From assembly GCA_025923995.1 (NCBI GenBank), contig JAICEW010000028.1, forward strand, positions 1 to 33,000: DNA of 33,000 bases, in the 5' to 3' direction. This document shows positions 14,080 to 20,842 of this stretch, one piece after another. The notes below the pieces were generated by a model, which saw only the letters and a program-made list of their open reading frames with translations, searched no databases and was not told the DNA's origin. The position numbers were made by a program, and so were the translations under genes. Source of the stretch: Vicinamibacteria bacterium (GTDB lineage Bacteria; Acidobacteriota; Vicinamibacteria; Fen-336). Positions within the stretch are counted from its first letter, which is position 1. Each line of letters opens with the position of its first letter.

Positions 14080-16449
14080 CTACTCCGCGCGCAACGCGAC
14101 CGCGGGATCGACGCGGGCGGCCCGCCGCGCCGGCAGGCAGAGCGCGGCGACCGCGACCGCGGCCAGCAGCAGGGCGCCGGCGGCGAACGTCCCGGGATCT
14201 CTGGGGCTCAGCTCGTAGAGCAGATCGCCCAGGACGCGCGTGGCGCCCCAGGCGCCGCCGAGTCCCAGGGTCACGCCCAGGCCCACCAGGACGAGCCCCT
14301 GGCGCACGACGCCCGCGACCACGCGAGCGGGGGGCGCGCCCAGCGCCAACCGCACGCCGATCTCGCGCGTGCGCAGCGCGACGTCGTAGGCGATCACGCC
14401 GTAGGTCCCCACCGCCGCCAGCGCGAGAGCCAGCAGCGCGAAGCCGGAGAGGAGCAGCATGCTGAAGCGCCGCTCGGCCACCGAGCCGGCCACCAGCTCG
14501 GACAGGGGGGCGATCCGGGCCGAGGCCAGTCGCGGGTCGACCTCGGCCAGCACGCGGCGGATCGGCTGGATCGCCGATTCCGGGGGCACTCGCGTCCGGA
14601 CCAGCGGGAACGAGAAGGGGAACGGCGTCTGGGCGAAGGGCGTGTAGATCGCGGCCTCCGCGGGATCGTCGAGGCCGCTGAAGCGGACGTCGGCCACGAC
14701 GCCGACCACCTCGCGCCACTCGGGCGACTCGCCGGGGTTCCGCAGTCGGACGTGCGCGCCGACCGCCGTCCCGGAGCCGAAGAGGCGTCGCGCGAGCGTG
14801 CGGTTGATCATCACGACCTTGGCCGCGTCCTTGGTGTCCCGCCGGTCGATGGGCCGGCCTTCGACCACCGGCGTGCCCAGCGCGCGGAAGTAGTCGTCCG
14901 TCACGGCGATGAAGTACGCGCGCTGCGCGCCGGGCTCCGCCGCGGGCCTCTCGCGCACGTCGAAGGCGGTGGCGCGCTGGGCGGTCTCGGGCGGCAACCC
15001 GGTGCCGCTGCCGGCCGCCGCAACGCCCGGCAGCGCGCGCAGACGGTCGATCACGTCCTCCAGGACGCGTGTACGGCGTTCGGGGTCGTCGTAGCGCCAG
15101 AGGCCCACGCCCAGCGCCACCAGGTCGTCCGGGACGAAGCCGGGATCGACGGTGACGAGCCGGTGGAAGCTGTGGACGAGCAGGCCAGCGCCCTCGAGCA
15201 CGACCAGCGAAAGGGCCAGCTCTCCGACCACGAGGGCGCGCCGGACGCCCCGCCCGGCGGTGCGCGTGCCCCGTGATCCGTCGCGCAGCGCATCCATGCC
15301 CCTGCGGCCGGCGGCCACGAGCAGCGGCGCCAGCCCGAACATCGACGCCGTGACCGTCGACAGGGCGGCCGCGAAGACGAGCACGGTCGCGTCGATACGC
15401 ACCAGCGCCACCCGCGGCACGCCCGCGGGAGCGAGCGTGCGCAGCACGTGGACCGCCGCGCCCGCGAGCAGGACCCCGGCGGCGCCACCCAGCACGGCCA
15501 GCACGAGGCCCTCCGTGACGAGCTGGCGCGCGATGCGGGCCTCGCCCGCCCCGAGCGCGCGCCGGACCGCCATCTCGCGGCCGCGGGTCGTCGCCCGCGT
15601 CAGCACCAGGTGGCCGACGTTCGCGCACGCGATCAGCAGCGTCAGGCCGACCGCGCCCAGCAGGATCAGCAGCGGCCGCCGCACGCCGCCGAGCACGCGG
15701 TCGGCCAGCGGCTCCAGCTCGATCGAGACGCCGGCGTTCGTGTCCGGATGCTCCCTGGCCAGCGCGGCCGAGATCGCCGCCGCCTCGGCCCGCGTGGTGG
15801 CCGCGGGCACCTCCGCCTTGCGCAGGAGCACCACGCCGAAGATGCGCAGCGCCCGGTTCCGGAGCTGGTCCGGGTTCCGGTCCATCGCCGCCCCCATCGT
15901 CGACCACACCTCGAAGCGGCGGTCGGGATACTCGAACGCGGGCGGCATCACGCCCACGATCGTGTACGGCCGGTCGGCCAGCTCGATCGTGCGGCCCAGG
16001 ACGTCGGGCCGGCCGGCGTAGCGGCGCAGCCAGAGCGAGTGCGCGATCACGGCCAGCGTCTGTCCGTCCTCGTCCGGCCGGAACGTGCGCCCCAGCGCGG
16101 CCCCGCCGAGCAGGGGGAAGAAGCGCCTGGAGACGACCGCGCCCAGGACGGGCTCGGCATCCGCGCCGAACCGCACGTCGTAGCGGTTCGACGCCCAGCA
16201 GGCCGCGTCCTCGAGCGAGAGGCTGCGCGCCCGCAGGTCGTCGAAGTCCGGGATGGAGGTGCGCCCGACCATCAGGCGGTCGGCCGCCGGGTAGGGCAGG
16301 GCGCGCAGCAGGATCCCGTGGACCATGGTGAACAGCGCGACGTTGGCGCCGATGCCCAGGGCCAGCGTGGCCACGGCCACGAGGGCGAACGAGGGGCTGC
16401 CGCGGAGGGTCCGCAGCGCGAAGCGCAGGTCCTGCCAGAGGGTGTCCAT
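14080..16449 (-). CDS. ADOP-type permease (FtsX/MacB-like), second copy
   Basis: A 789-residue protein starting at the ATG at 16449 (MDTLWQDLRFALRTL). The open frame runs further upstream, but that part is antisense to the neighbouring gene's end and is not family-like. It has a first helix (SFALVAVATLALGIGANVALF), a MacB-type periplasmic core, an FtsX domain with NVGHLVLTRATTRGREMAVR, a second core, and a final FtsX domain (VIAYDVALRTREIGVRLALG, then ending RRAARVDPAVALRAE). It lacks the soluble prefix of the padR-linked copy and has no PadR gene beside it. Instead it follows the ASK-like gene by 41 nt in the same direction. It converges on the first ADOP gene with only 42 nt between stops. 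Confidence 0.9.
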   Translation of the reverse strand: MDTLWQDLRFALRTLRGSPSFALVAVATLALGIGANVALFTMVHGILLRALPYPAADRLMVGRTSIPDFDDLRARSLSLEDAACWASNRYDVRFGADAEPVLGAVVSRRFFPLLGGAALGRTFRPDEDGQTLAVIAHSLWLRRYAGRPDVLGRTIELADRPYTIVGVMPPAFEYPDRRFEVWSTMGAAMDRNPDQLRNRALRIFGVVLLRKAEVPAATTRAEAAAISAALAREHPDTNAGVSIELEPLADRVLGGVRRPLLILLGAVGLTLLIACANVGHLVLTRATTRGREMAVRRALGAGEARIARQLVTEGLVLAVLGGAAGVLLAGAAVHVLRTLAPAGVPRVALVRIDATVLVFAAALSTVTASMFGLAPLLVAAGRRGMDALRDGSRGTRTAGRGVRRALVVGELALSLVVLEGAGLLVHSFHRLVTVDPGFVPDDLVALGVGLWRYDDPERRTRVLEDVIDRLRALPGVAAAGSGTGLPPETAQRATAFDVRERPAAEPGAQRAYFIAVTDDYFRALGTPVVEGRPIDRRDTKDAAKVVMINRTLARRLFGSGTAVGAHVRLRNPGESPEWREVVGVVADVRFSGLDDPAEAAIYTPFAQTPFPFSFPLVRTRVPPESAIQPIRRVLAEVDPRLASARIAPLSELVAGSVAERRFSMLLLSGFALLALALAAVGTYGVIAYDVALRTREIGVRLALGAPPARVVAGVVRQGLVLVGLGVTLGLGGAWGATRVLGDLLYELSPRDPGTFAAGALLLAAVAVAALCLPARRAARVDPAVALRAE

Positions 16450-16490
16450 GGCCACCGCCTGGTGATGAGACGGCCGCAGGGGCGAAGTGG

Positions 16491-17816
16491 TTACGGCCTG
16501 TTGCGGCTCGCCTCGACCAGCGCCTCCTCGAGACCGCCTGCCCAGGCGACCCCATCGCCCCGCCTCTCGCGCGCCTCGCGAATGAGGCGCAGGTTGCGCG
16601 CGGTCGTCTCCGGCTCCCACCCCTCGCGCACGTTCGCGAGCGCGTCGGCGAGGGCGAGCACGGCCGCCTCCTCATCCTTCCCCAGCACCGCCAGCTCCAG
16701 GCGCGCGGCGTGATCCCAGAAGTCGGGCCTGCCCGCCGCGATGCGGCGCTCGATCGCGTAGCGAACGACCGGGAGCAGCGCCTCCCGGCGGGGATCGGGC
16801 GGCTCCTTGACCGCCATCAACGTCACGGCGTTGACGCCGGGATAGGCGTCGCGCGGGTCCGCCTGGAAGCCCTGGAGGCAGGCGCCGATCGCCTTGTCGA
16901 GCAGACCGCGCGCGAGCAGGGACTGCCCGGCCCTGGCGGCCGCCTCCCAACGGTCCTTGTAGACGCGGCCGAGGATGCCGTAGGTCTCGCTGCTGGGCCC
17001 GCGCTCGTCGATGAGCGCGGTCAGGACCCGCTCGGCCTCGTCCCCGCGGCCGTCGCGGTTGAGCGCGAGGCCGAGCTGCTCGCGCACCATCACGGTGGCG
17101 GCCAGCGGCGGCGCCATGTGTTCGACGAGCGCGATCATGTCCTTCCAGGCCTTGACCGCCCGATAGGACAGGAAGAGGTCGACGACGACGCCGGAATCGG
17201 CCGTGGCCACGTCCTGGAGGGCGGCCTCGACCGCACGAACGGCCTCCGCGCCCTGCTTCCGGGCCGCCGCGAGCTGCTCCTTGACCTGATGCGAGTACCG
17301 AACGCGGTCGCGGAAGACGTCCGCCCTGAGGCCCTGCACGTCCGGGAAGCCGTCGACCAGCTGGAAGAGCGGGCTGTCCTTGGCACCCGCGCGCGCCTCC
17401 TGGAGGCGGCGCGCGAGCGCGCTCCGGACCGCGGCGTCCGGGGCTCCGTCGGGAGTGAGCCGGTAGGGCAGCCCTCGCAGCGGCGCCACGTCGAACGGGA
17501 GCTGTCCCATCCCTTCGGCGAACACCAGCACGGTGCTCCAGGGCCGGACGGCGTGTCGCACGCCCAGCTCGTAGAACACGTTCGCGTTGGCCGTGGTGAG
17601 ATCGGCCACGGCGTACTCGCACAGGATCAGCCGCTCGAACATCGGCGTGTGGATGACGCCGCCGGTCTGCTCCTCGTCCGCACGGATCGGCTCCAGGCGG
17701 GCATCGGAGATGGCCGGTGCGATCAGGTCCCGATAGACGGCGTCGAAGTCGATCAGCAGGCCGTTCGCGGCGGTCTTTCGCCCGAAGGGCATCAAGACGA
17801 AACAGAGTGGGTGCAG
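16491..17816 (-). CDS. ASK-like DRHyd/TPR protein (DUF4071), apparent CTG start
   Basis: A 441-residue protein. The N-terminal about 130 residues form a nucleoside-deoxyribosyltransferase/TIR-like domain: HPLCFVLMPFGRK, then FERLILCEYAVADLTTANAN and VFYELGVRHAVRPW, whose D-T-N-N-YELG motif matches the catalytic loop of deoxyribosyltransferases. The rest is helical and TPR-like, as in the 'MAP3K TRAFs-binding' family (DUF4071), which also forms the N-terminal half of animal ASK kinases. The kinase itself is absent. The family start CFVLMPFG lies upstream of the ATG at 17792. Reading on upstream gives CTG CAC CCA CTC TGT behind GGGAGG with 5 nt, so the CTG at 17816 is proposed. Aravind and colleagues have linked this domain pair to biological-conflict systems. 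The gene is probably co-transcribed with the ADOP permease. Confidence 0.82.
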   Translation of the reverse strand: MHPLCFVLMPFGRKTAANGLLIDFDAVYRDLIAPAISDARLEPIRADEEQTGGVIHTPMFERLILCEYAVADLTTANANVFYELGVRHAVRPWSTVLVFAEGMGQLPFDVAPLRGLPYRLTPDGAPDAAVRSALARRLQEARAGAKDSPLFQLVDGFPDVQGLRADVFRDRVRYSHQVKEQLAAARKQGAEAVRAVEAALQDVATADSGVVVDLFLSYRAVKAWKDMIALVEHMAPPLAATVMVREQLGLALNRDGRGDEAERVLTALIDERGPSSETYGILGRVYKDRWEAAARAGQSLLARGLLDKAIGACLQGFQADPRDAYPGVNAVTLMAVKEPPDPRREALLPVVRYAIERRIAAGRPDFWDHAARLELAVLGKDEEAAVLALADALANVREGWEPETTARNLRLIREARERRGDGVAWAGGLEEALVEASRNRP

Positions 17817-18120
17817 GGCGGCCTCCCTGGGGGCGTATACCCCGCGCTCCGAAAGTCGTCAAGCCATTTCGCCCCAGGGGCCACGAGGCCCGACTCGCGG
17901 AGGGAGTTTCCCGTCCCTCGCGCGTGCATCTTCTTCAGTTGCTTCCCAACCTGCCTGCACTCGTGAAATGTGTGGCTCCACCGTCGCGCCCTGGGGTCGG
18001 CTCCCGTCCTTGCTCTCGCCCGATATCGAGCCCCCCGCGCGCCCAACGAAATGGCACACATCTTGCCCATCATCTCGTGGACCCGAGCCCGGTCCGGCTC
18101 GGTCTCGGGAGGACTCATCC
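17817..18120. other. Divergent intergenic region with a bulged hairpin
   Basis: This 304-nt stretch separates the leftward ASK-like gene from the rightward small-gene pair and must hold both promoters, though no clear -35/-10 pair is seen. A stem with arms CGCGGAGGGA (17896-17905) and TCCCTCGCG (17914-17922), one base bulged, lies near its middle. The Shine-Dalgarno GGGAGG of the ASK-like gene is at its left end and GGGAGGA of the 18121 gene at its right end. Open frames crossing it have no start signal and no family features. Confidence 0.45.
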
Positions 18121-18693
18121 ATGCAGCAAAACACTTCGACTGTCTTGATACTGGCCGTCGCGATCGTCGTGATCGCCATGGGCGCCTGGCTGGCGTGGCG
18201 CCTGCAGAGGCGTCGCACGCTGGCTCGCAAGTACGGCACCGAATACGAGCGCCTCGCCGGCAAGGGCAACGCCGATCGCGCGGTCAAGGAGCTCGAGGAG
18301 CGCGAGCGGCGCGTCAGCAGCTTCCATCTGCGCGAGCTGACGCCCTCGCAGCGCGAGGCCCACGCGACGCGGTGGAACCGCATCCAGGCGGCATTCGTCG
18401 ACGAGCCGGCGCGCGCGGCCCAGGAAGCGCACGCGCTGTTGACCGACGTGATGCGCGACCGCGGCTACCCGGACGCGGACCTCGACCAGCGCCAGCGGGA
18501 CCTCTCGGTCAGCTATCCCGACCTCATCGAGCCGTACCGCGAGGCGTGCGCGATCGCCGCTCGGCGCGGCGGCGCGGCCGCCGCGACGACGGAAGACCTG
18601 CGCCGGGCGACGATCGTGTACCGATCGTTGATCGACGCCCTGCTCGCGGACCGCAAGGGCAGGCCGTCCAGGACCAGGCAGGAGGTGGCGTGA
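18121..18693 (+). CDS. Membrane-anchored F(V/I)DEP-motif protein, unknown function
   Basis: A 190-residue protein with GGGAGGA upstream of the ATG at 18121. Residues 7-27 are one transmembrane helix followed by a basic stretch (RRRTLARK), so the rest is probably cytoplasmic. After a charged helical linker, a domain spans about 84-175: WNRIQAAFVDEPARAAQEAH, MRDRGYPDADLDQRQRDLSV, and TTEDLRRATIVYRSLIDALL. From memory this resembles uncharacterised actinobacterial proteins with FVDDP and RGYP motifs. I do not know a function. The stop overlaps the next gene's ATG by one base (TGATG), and that gene carries a shortened version of the same domain. Confidence 0.75.
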   Translation: MQQNTSTVLILAVAIVVIAMGAWLAWRLQRRRTLARKYGTEYERLAGKGNADRAVKELEERERRVSSFHLRELTPSQREAHATRWNRIQAAFVDEPARAAQEAHALLTDVMRDRGYPDADLDQRQRDLSVSYPDLIEPYREACAIAARRGGAAAATTEDLRRATIVYRSLIDALLADRKGRPSRTRQEVA

Positions 18694-19088
18694 TGGCCGA
18701 TCGGGTTCGCACGGTGGAAGAGGCCGCGGACGACCGCGTGCGCGAGGGGGAAGTGGTGACGGCCGCGTCCGAGCCGATCGTGCTGGGACCGTCGAGCGCC
18801 GGCGAGGAGGCGGAGGGCACCGAGCTGCTGCTCCCCGCGGAGAGACGCGACGACCTCAGGCGTGTCTGGCTCGAGGTGCAAGGCTCGTTCATCGACGAGC
18901 CGCAGGAGGCCGTGCGCAAGGCCGACGGCCTCGTGCAGGACGTGCTGCGGTCGGTCGCGGAGGGGTTCGAATCCGCGCGTCGGGAGCTGGAGGGCGAATG
19001 GCAGCGCGGTGAGGCGGTGAACACGGAGTCGCTCCGGCTGGCCTTCCGCCGCTATCGAGCGCTGTTCGAGCGCCTGCTCTCGGCCTGA
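18693..19088 (+). CDS. Soluble F(V/I)DEP-motif paralogue, unknown function
   Basis: A 131-residue protein with GGAGG (18681-18685) before an ATG that overlaps the previous stop. The first about 50 residues are acidic and probably disordered. Residues about 58-131 repeat the domain of the upstream gene: WLEVQGSFIDEPQEAVRKAD corresponds to its FVDEP segment, and TESLRLAFRRYRALFERLL to its TTEDLRRA segment. The RGYP core and the transmembrane helix are missing. The two proteins therefore look like a membrane/soluble pair made by duplication that may interact. A strong hairpin ends the unit. The function is unknown. Confidence 0.75.
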   Translation: MADRVRTVEEAADDRVREGEVVTAASEPIVLGPSSAGEEAEGTELLLPAERRDDLRRVWLEVQGSFIDEPQEAVRKADGLVQDVLRSVAEGFESARRELEGEWQRGEAVNTESLRLAFRRYRALFERLLSA

Positions 19089-19099
19089 CCAACCGACGT

Positions 19100-19127
19100 C
19101 GGGCGGCGGCCGCGAGGCCGCCGCCCG
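19100..19127. terminator. 12-bp GC hairpin with GCGA tetraloop
   Basis: CGGGCGGCGGCC (19100-19111), loop GCGA (19112-19115), and the exact complement GGCCGCCGCCCG (19116-19127) form a perfect stem with a GNRA-type tetraloop. It lies between convergent genes that end at 19088 and 19139, so it can act in both directions. No T-run follows on either strand. Confidence 0.7.
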
Positions 19128-19138
19128 CGGGCCGCAGC

Positions 19139-19516
19139 CTAGCCCATCGAGTAGAAGAACTCCTCCTTGACGATCTTGCCGTCGCGGACGCTGTAGAGCG
19201 CGACCTCCTCCATCTGCATGCGCTTGCCCGCCATGGGTCCGGCCTTGGCCGTGACGTCCATGGCGAAGATCACCGCGAAGCGGTCCCCGTTGGGAAAGGG
19301 ACCCTTCGAGCTGCCGCCGTGGATCTCGTTGTTGGCGAACCACCACTCGCCCTTCTTCCTGATCGCGTCCACGCCCTTGATCTTCGCGGGCATCTCCGGC
19401 GTCCCCATCGGTTCGATGCTCTCGGCGTCCTTCGCGTAGAGCGCGTCGAGCGCCTCGAGGTGCTTGCCGTCCTGGCACAGGGCCACCAGCTGGCGGCCGA
19501 TCTCTTCGGTGGTCAT
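19139..19516 (-). CDS. NTF2/SnoaL-like small protein
   Basis: A 125-residue protein from the ATG at 19516. The open frame continues further upstream but without family features. The sequence has the NTF2-like cone pattern: helices MTTEEIGRQLVALCQDGKHLEALDALY, a strand leading to ESIEPMGTPEMPAKIKGVDAIRKKGEWW, then strands with AVIFAMDVTAK and VALYSVRDGKIVKEEFFYS. Proteins of this 'nuclear transport factor 2 family' are mostly small steroid-isomerase-like or ligand-binding folds, and no specific reaction can be read here. It is separated by 125 nt from the SGNH hydrolase upstream and may have its own promoter. Confidence 0.82.
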   Translation of the reverse strand: MTTEEIGRQLVALCQDGKHLEALDALYAKDAESIEPMGTPEMPAKIKGVDAIRKKGEWWFANNEIHGGSSKGPFPNGDRFAVIFAMDVTAKAGPMAGKRMQMEEVALYSVRDGKIVKEEFFYSMG

Positions 19517-19641
19517 GGTCTTGCTCCCTGCCCCCCAGGTGTCGAAGAGACAAGCGTATCGTGCGCCGCTTCCGTCTGGGGAGCATCGGGAGCGCTGTAG
19601 CACCGCGGGGCCCGCGGTCGCGTCGCGCGTGACGACGGGGC

Positions 19642-20832
19642 CTACGGCATCGCGGGGCGCTGGCCGAGGGCGCGCGCGACGACGGCGGCCGCGGTCGCGT
19701 GCCCGGCCTCCGTCCAGTGCCCGTCCTGCGGGTAGTAGGCCCGGCGCCCCGCGCGCTCCCCGGCGATCAGCTCCGCGCGCGGGTCGACCAACGGCAGCCT
19801 CAGCTCGGCGCACACGGCGCGCAGGCGCTCCACGACGCGGTCCGGCTTCCACCGCGGGCCGAGGCGGTGGCGCCGGCGCGTCAGCAGCCACGCGCGCTCG
19901 TCCACCTCGAACCGCGCGGGCACGTAGAACACCCTCAGCCGGGCCCCCGACGACTCCACCTCGCGCGCCATCCGCTCCAGGATCGCGGTCGTGAGGTCCC
20001 ACATCTGGCGCGTCTCCGTCACGTGCACGGCGCTGAACGGCCACAGCTCCGTGGGCGGCGGGCCGTCGGGCGCAGGCGGCACCAGGCCCATGCGGGCGAG
20101 GGAACGGTGGAGGTCGGGGTTGCCCCCGCTCGTGCGGTTCGAGAGCAGCCGGAGGGCCATCGAACCCCGCCAGGGCTGGAGGTAGAAGGGCCGGGCCAGG
20201 TCCTCCTGCGCTTCACCGGCCGGAGGACGAGGCACCGGGCTGTTGACCAGGCGCAGCTCGCCGCCCGCGTCCGGCTCGAAGCGTGGCTTCCCGTCCGCCA
20301 TGAGGTTGCCGGCCAGGTCGTTGTAATAGAAGAAGAGCACGACCTCGTCGGGGCGGTAGCGCGCGCCTTCGGCGCGCCAGAAGAGGTACTCCTGGTCGGT
20401 GCTCCACCCGTGGGTGCCGCCGTTGAGCACGTCCCACGCGCCGCCGCTCGCGCGCAGCAGGTCCAGCAGGACGCCGGCGACGCTGGACTGCTCGTCGACC
20501 GTGTAGCCCTCGACGAAGGAGTCGCCGAGCAGGAGCACACGGCGCACGCCGGCCGGCTTGTCGTACGCCGCCTCCGGGCCGCGCAGGCCGCGCGAGTTGA
20601 TCCGGATGTGCGTGCGGTACTCGGTGCGCTGCAGGAAGGCCTGGCGACCGGGGGGCTTGCTCCAGCCCAGCGCGGGATCGAAGCGCAGCAGCGGATCGCG
20701 GACCGAGCCGGCGTCGCCGGCGAGCCGCCGCGCCCAGACGCGGGCGCCGCCTTCGATCGCGGCCAGCGTCAGCGCGAGGCTGGCCGCGGCCACGAGCAGG
20801 TTGGGCAGCAGGCCGCGAACGGTCTTCCTCAA
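19642..20832 (-). CDS. SGNH/GDSL hydrolase (AlgX/DHHW-like), membrane-anchored
   Basis: A 396-residue protein with an N-terminal hydrophobic helix (residues about 9-26), so it is probably exported and tethered. The SGNH fold is shown by block I VLLLGDSFVEGYTV (nucleophile Ser105), an NGGTHGWSTDQEY segment at block II, and the C-terminal YYPQDGHWTEAGH with Asp370 and His372. The order and spacing resemble AlgX/AlgJ-like and related acyltransferase or esterase domains that modify polysaccharides. The gene follows the C13 peptidase gene by only 10 nt. Possible roles are removal or transfer of acyl groups on an envelope glycan; the substrate is unknown. Confidence 0.82.
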   Translation of the reverse strand: MRKTVRGLLPNLLVAAASLALTLAAIEGGARVWARRLAGDAGSVRDPLLRFDPALGWSKPPGRQAFLQRTEYRTHIRINSRGLRGPEAAYDKPAGVRRVLLLGDSFVEGYTVDEQSSVAGVLLDLLRASGGAWDVLNGGTHGWSTDQEYLFWRAEGARYRPDEVVLFFYYNDLAGNLMADGKPRFEPDAGGELRLVNSPVPRPPAGEAQEDLARPFYLQPWRGSMALRLLSNRTSGGNPDLHRSLARMGLVPPAPDGPPPTELWPFSAVHVTETRQMWDLTTAILERMAREVESSGARLRVFYVPARFEVDERAWLLTRRRHRLGPRWKPDRVVERLRAVCAELRLPLVDPRAELIAGERAGRRAYYPQDGHWTEAGHATAAAVVARALGQRPAMP

Positions 20833-20842
20833 CAGCCCTGGC

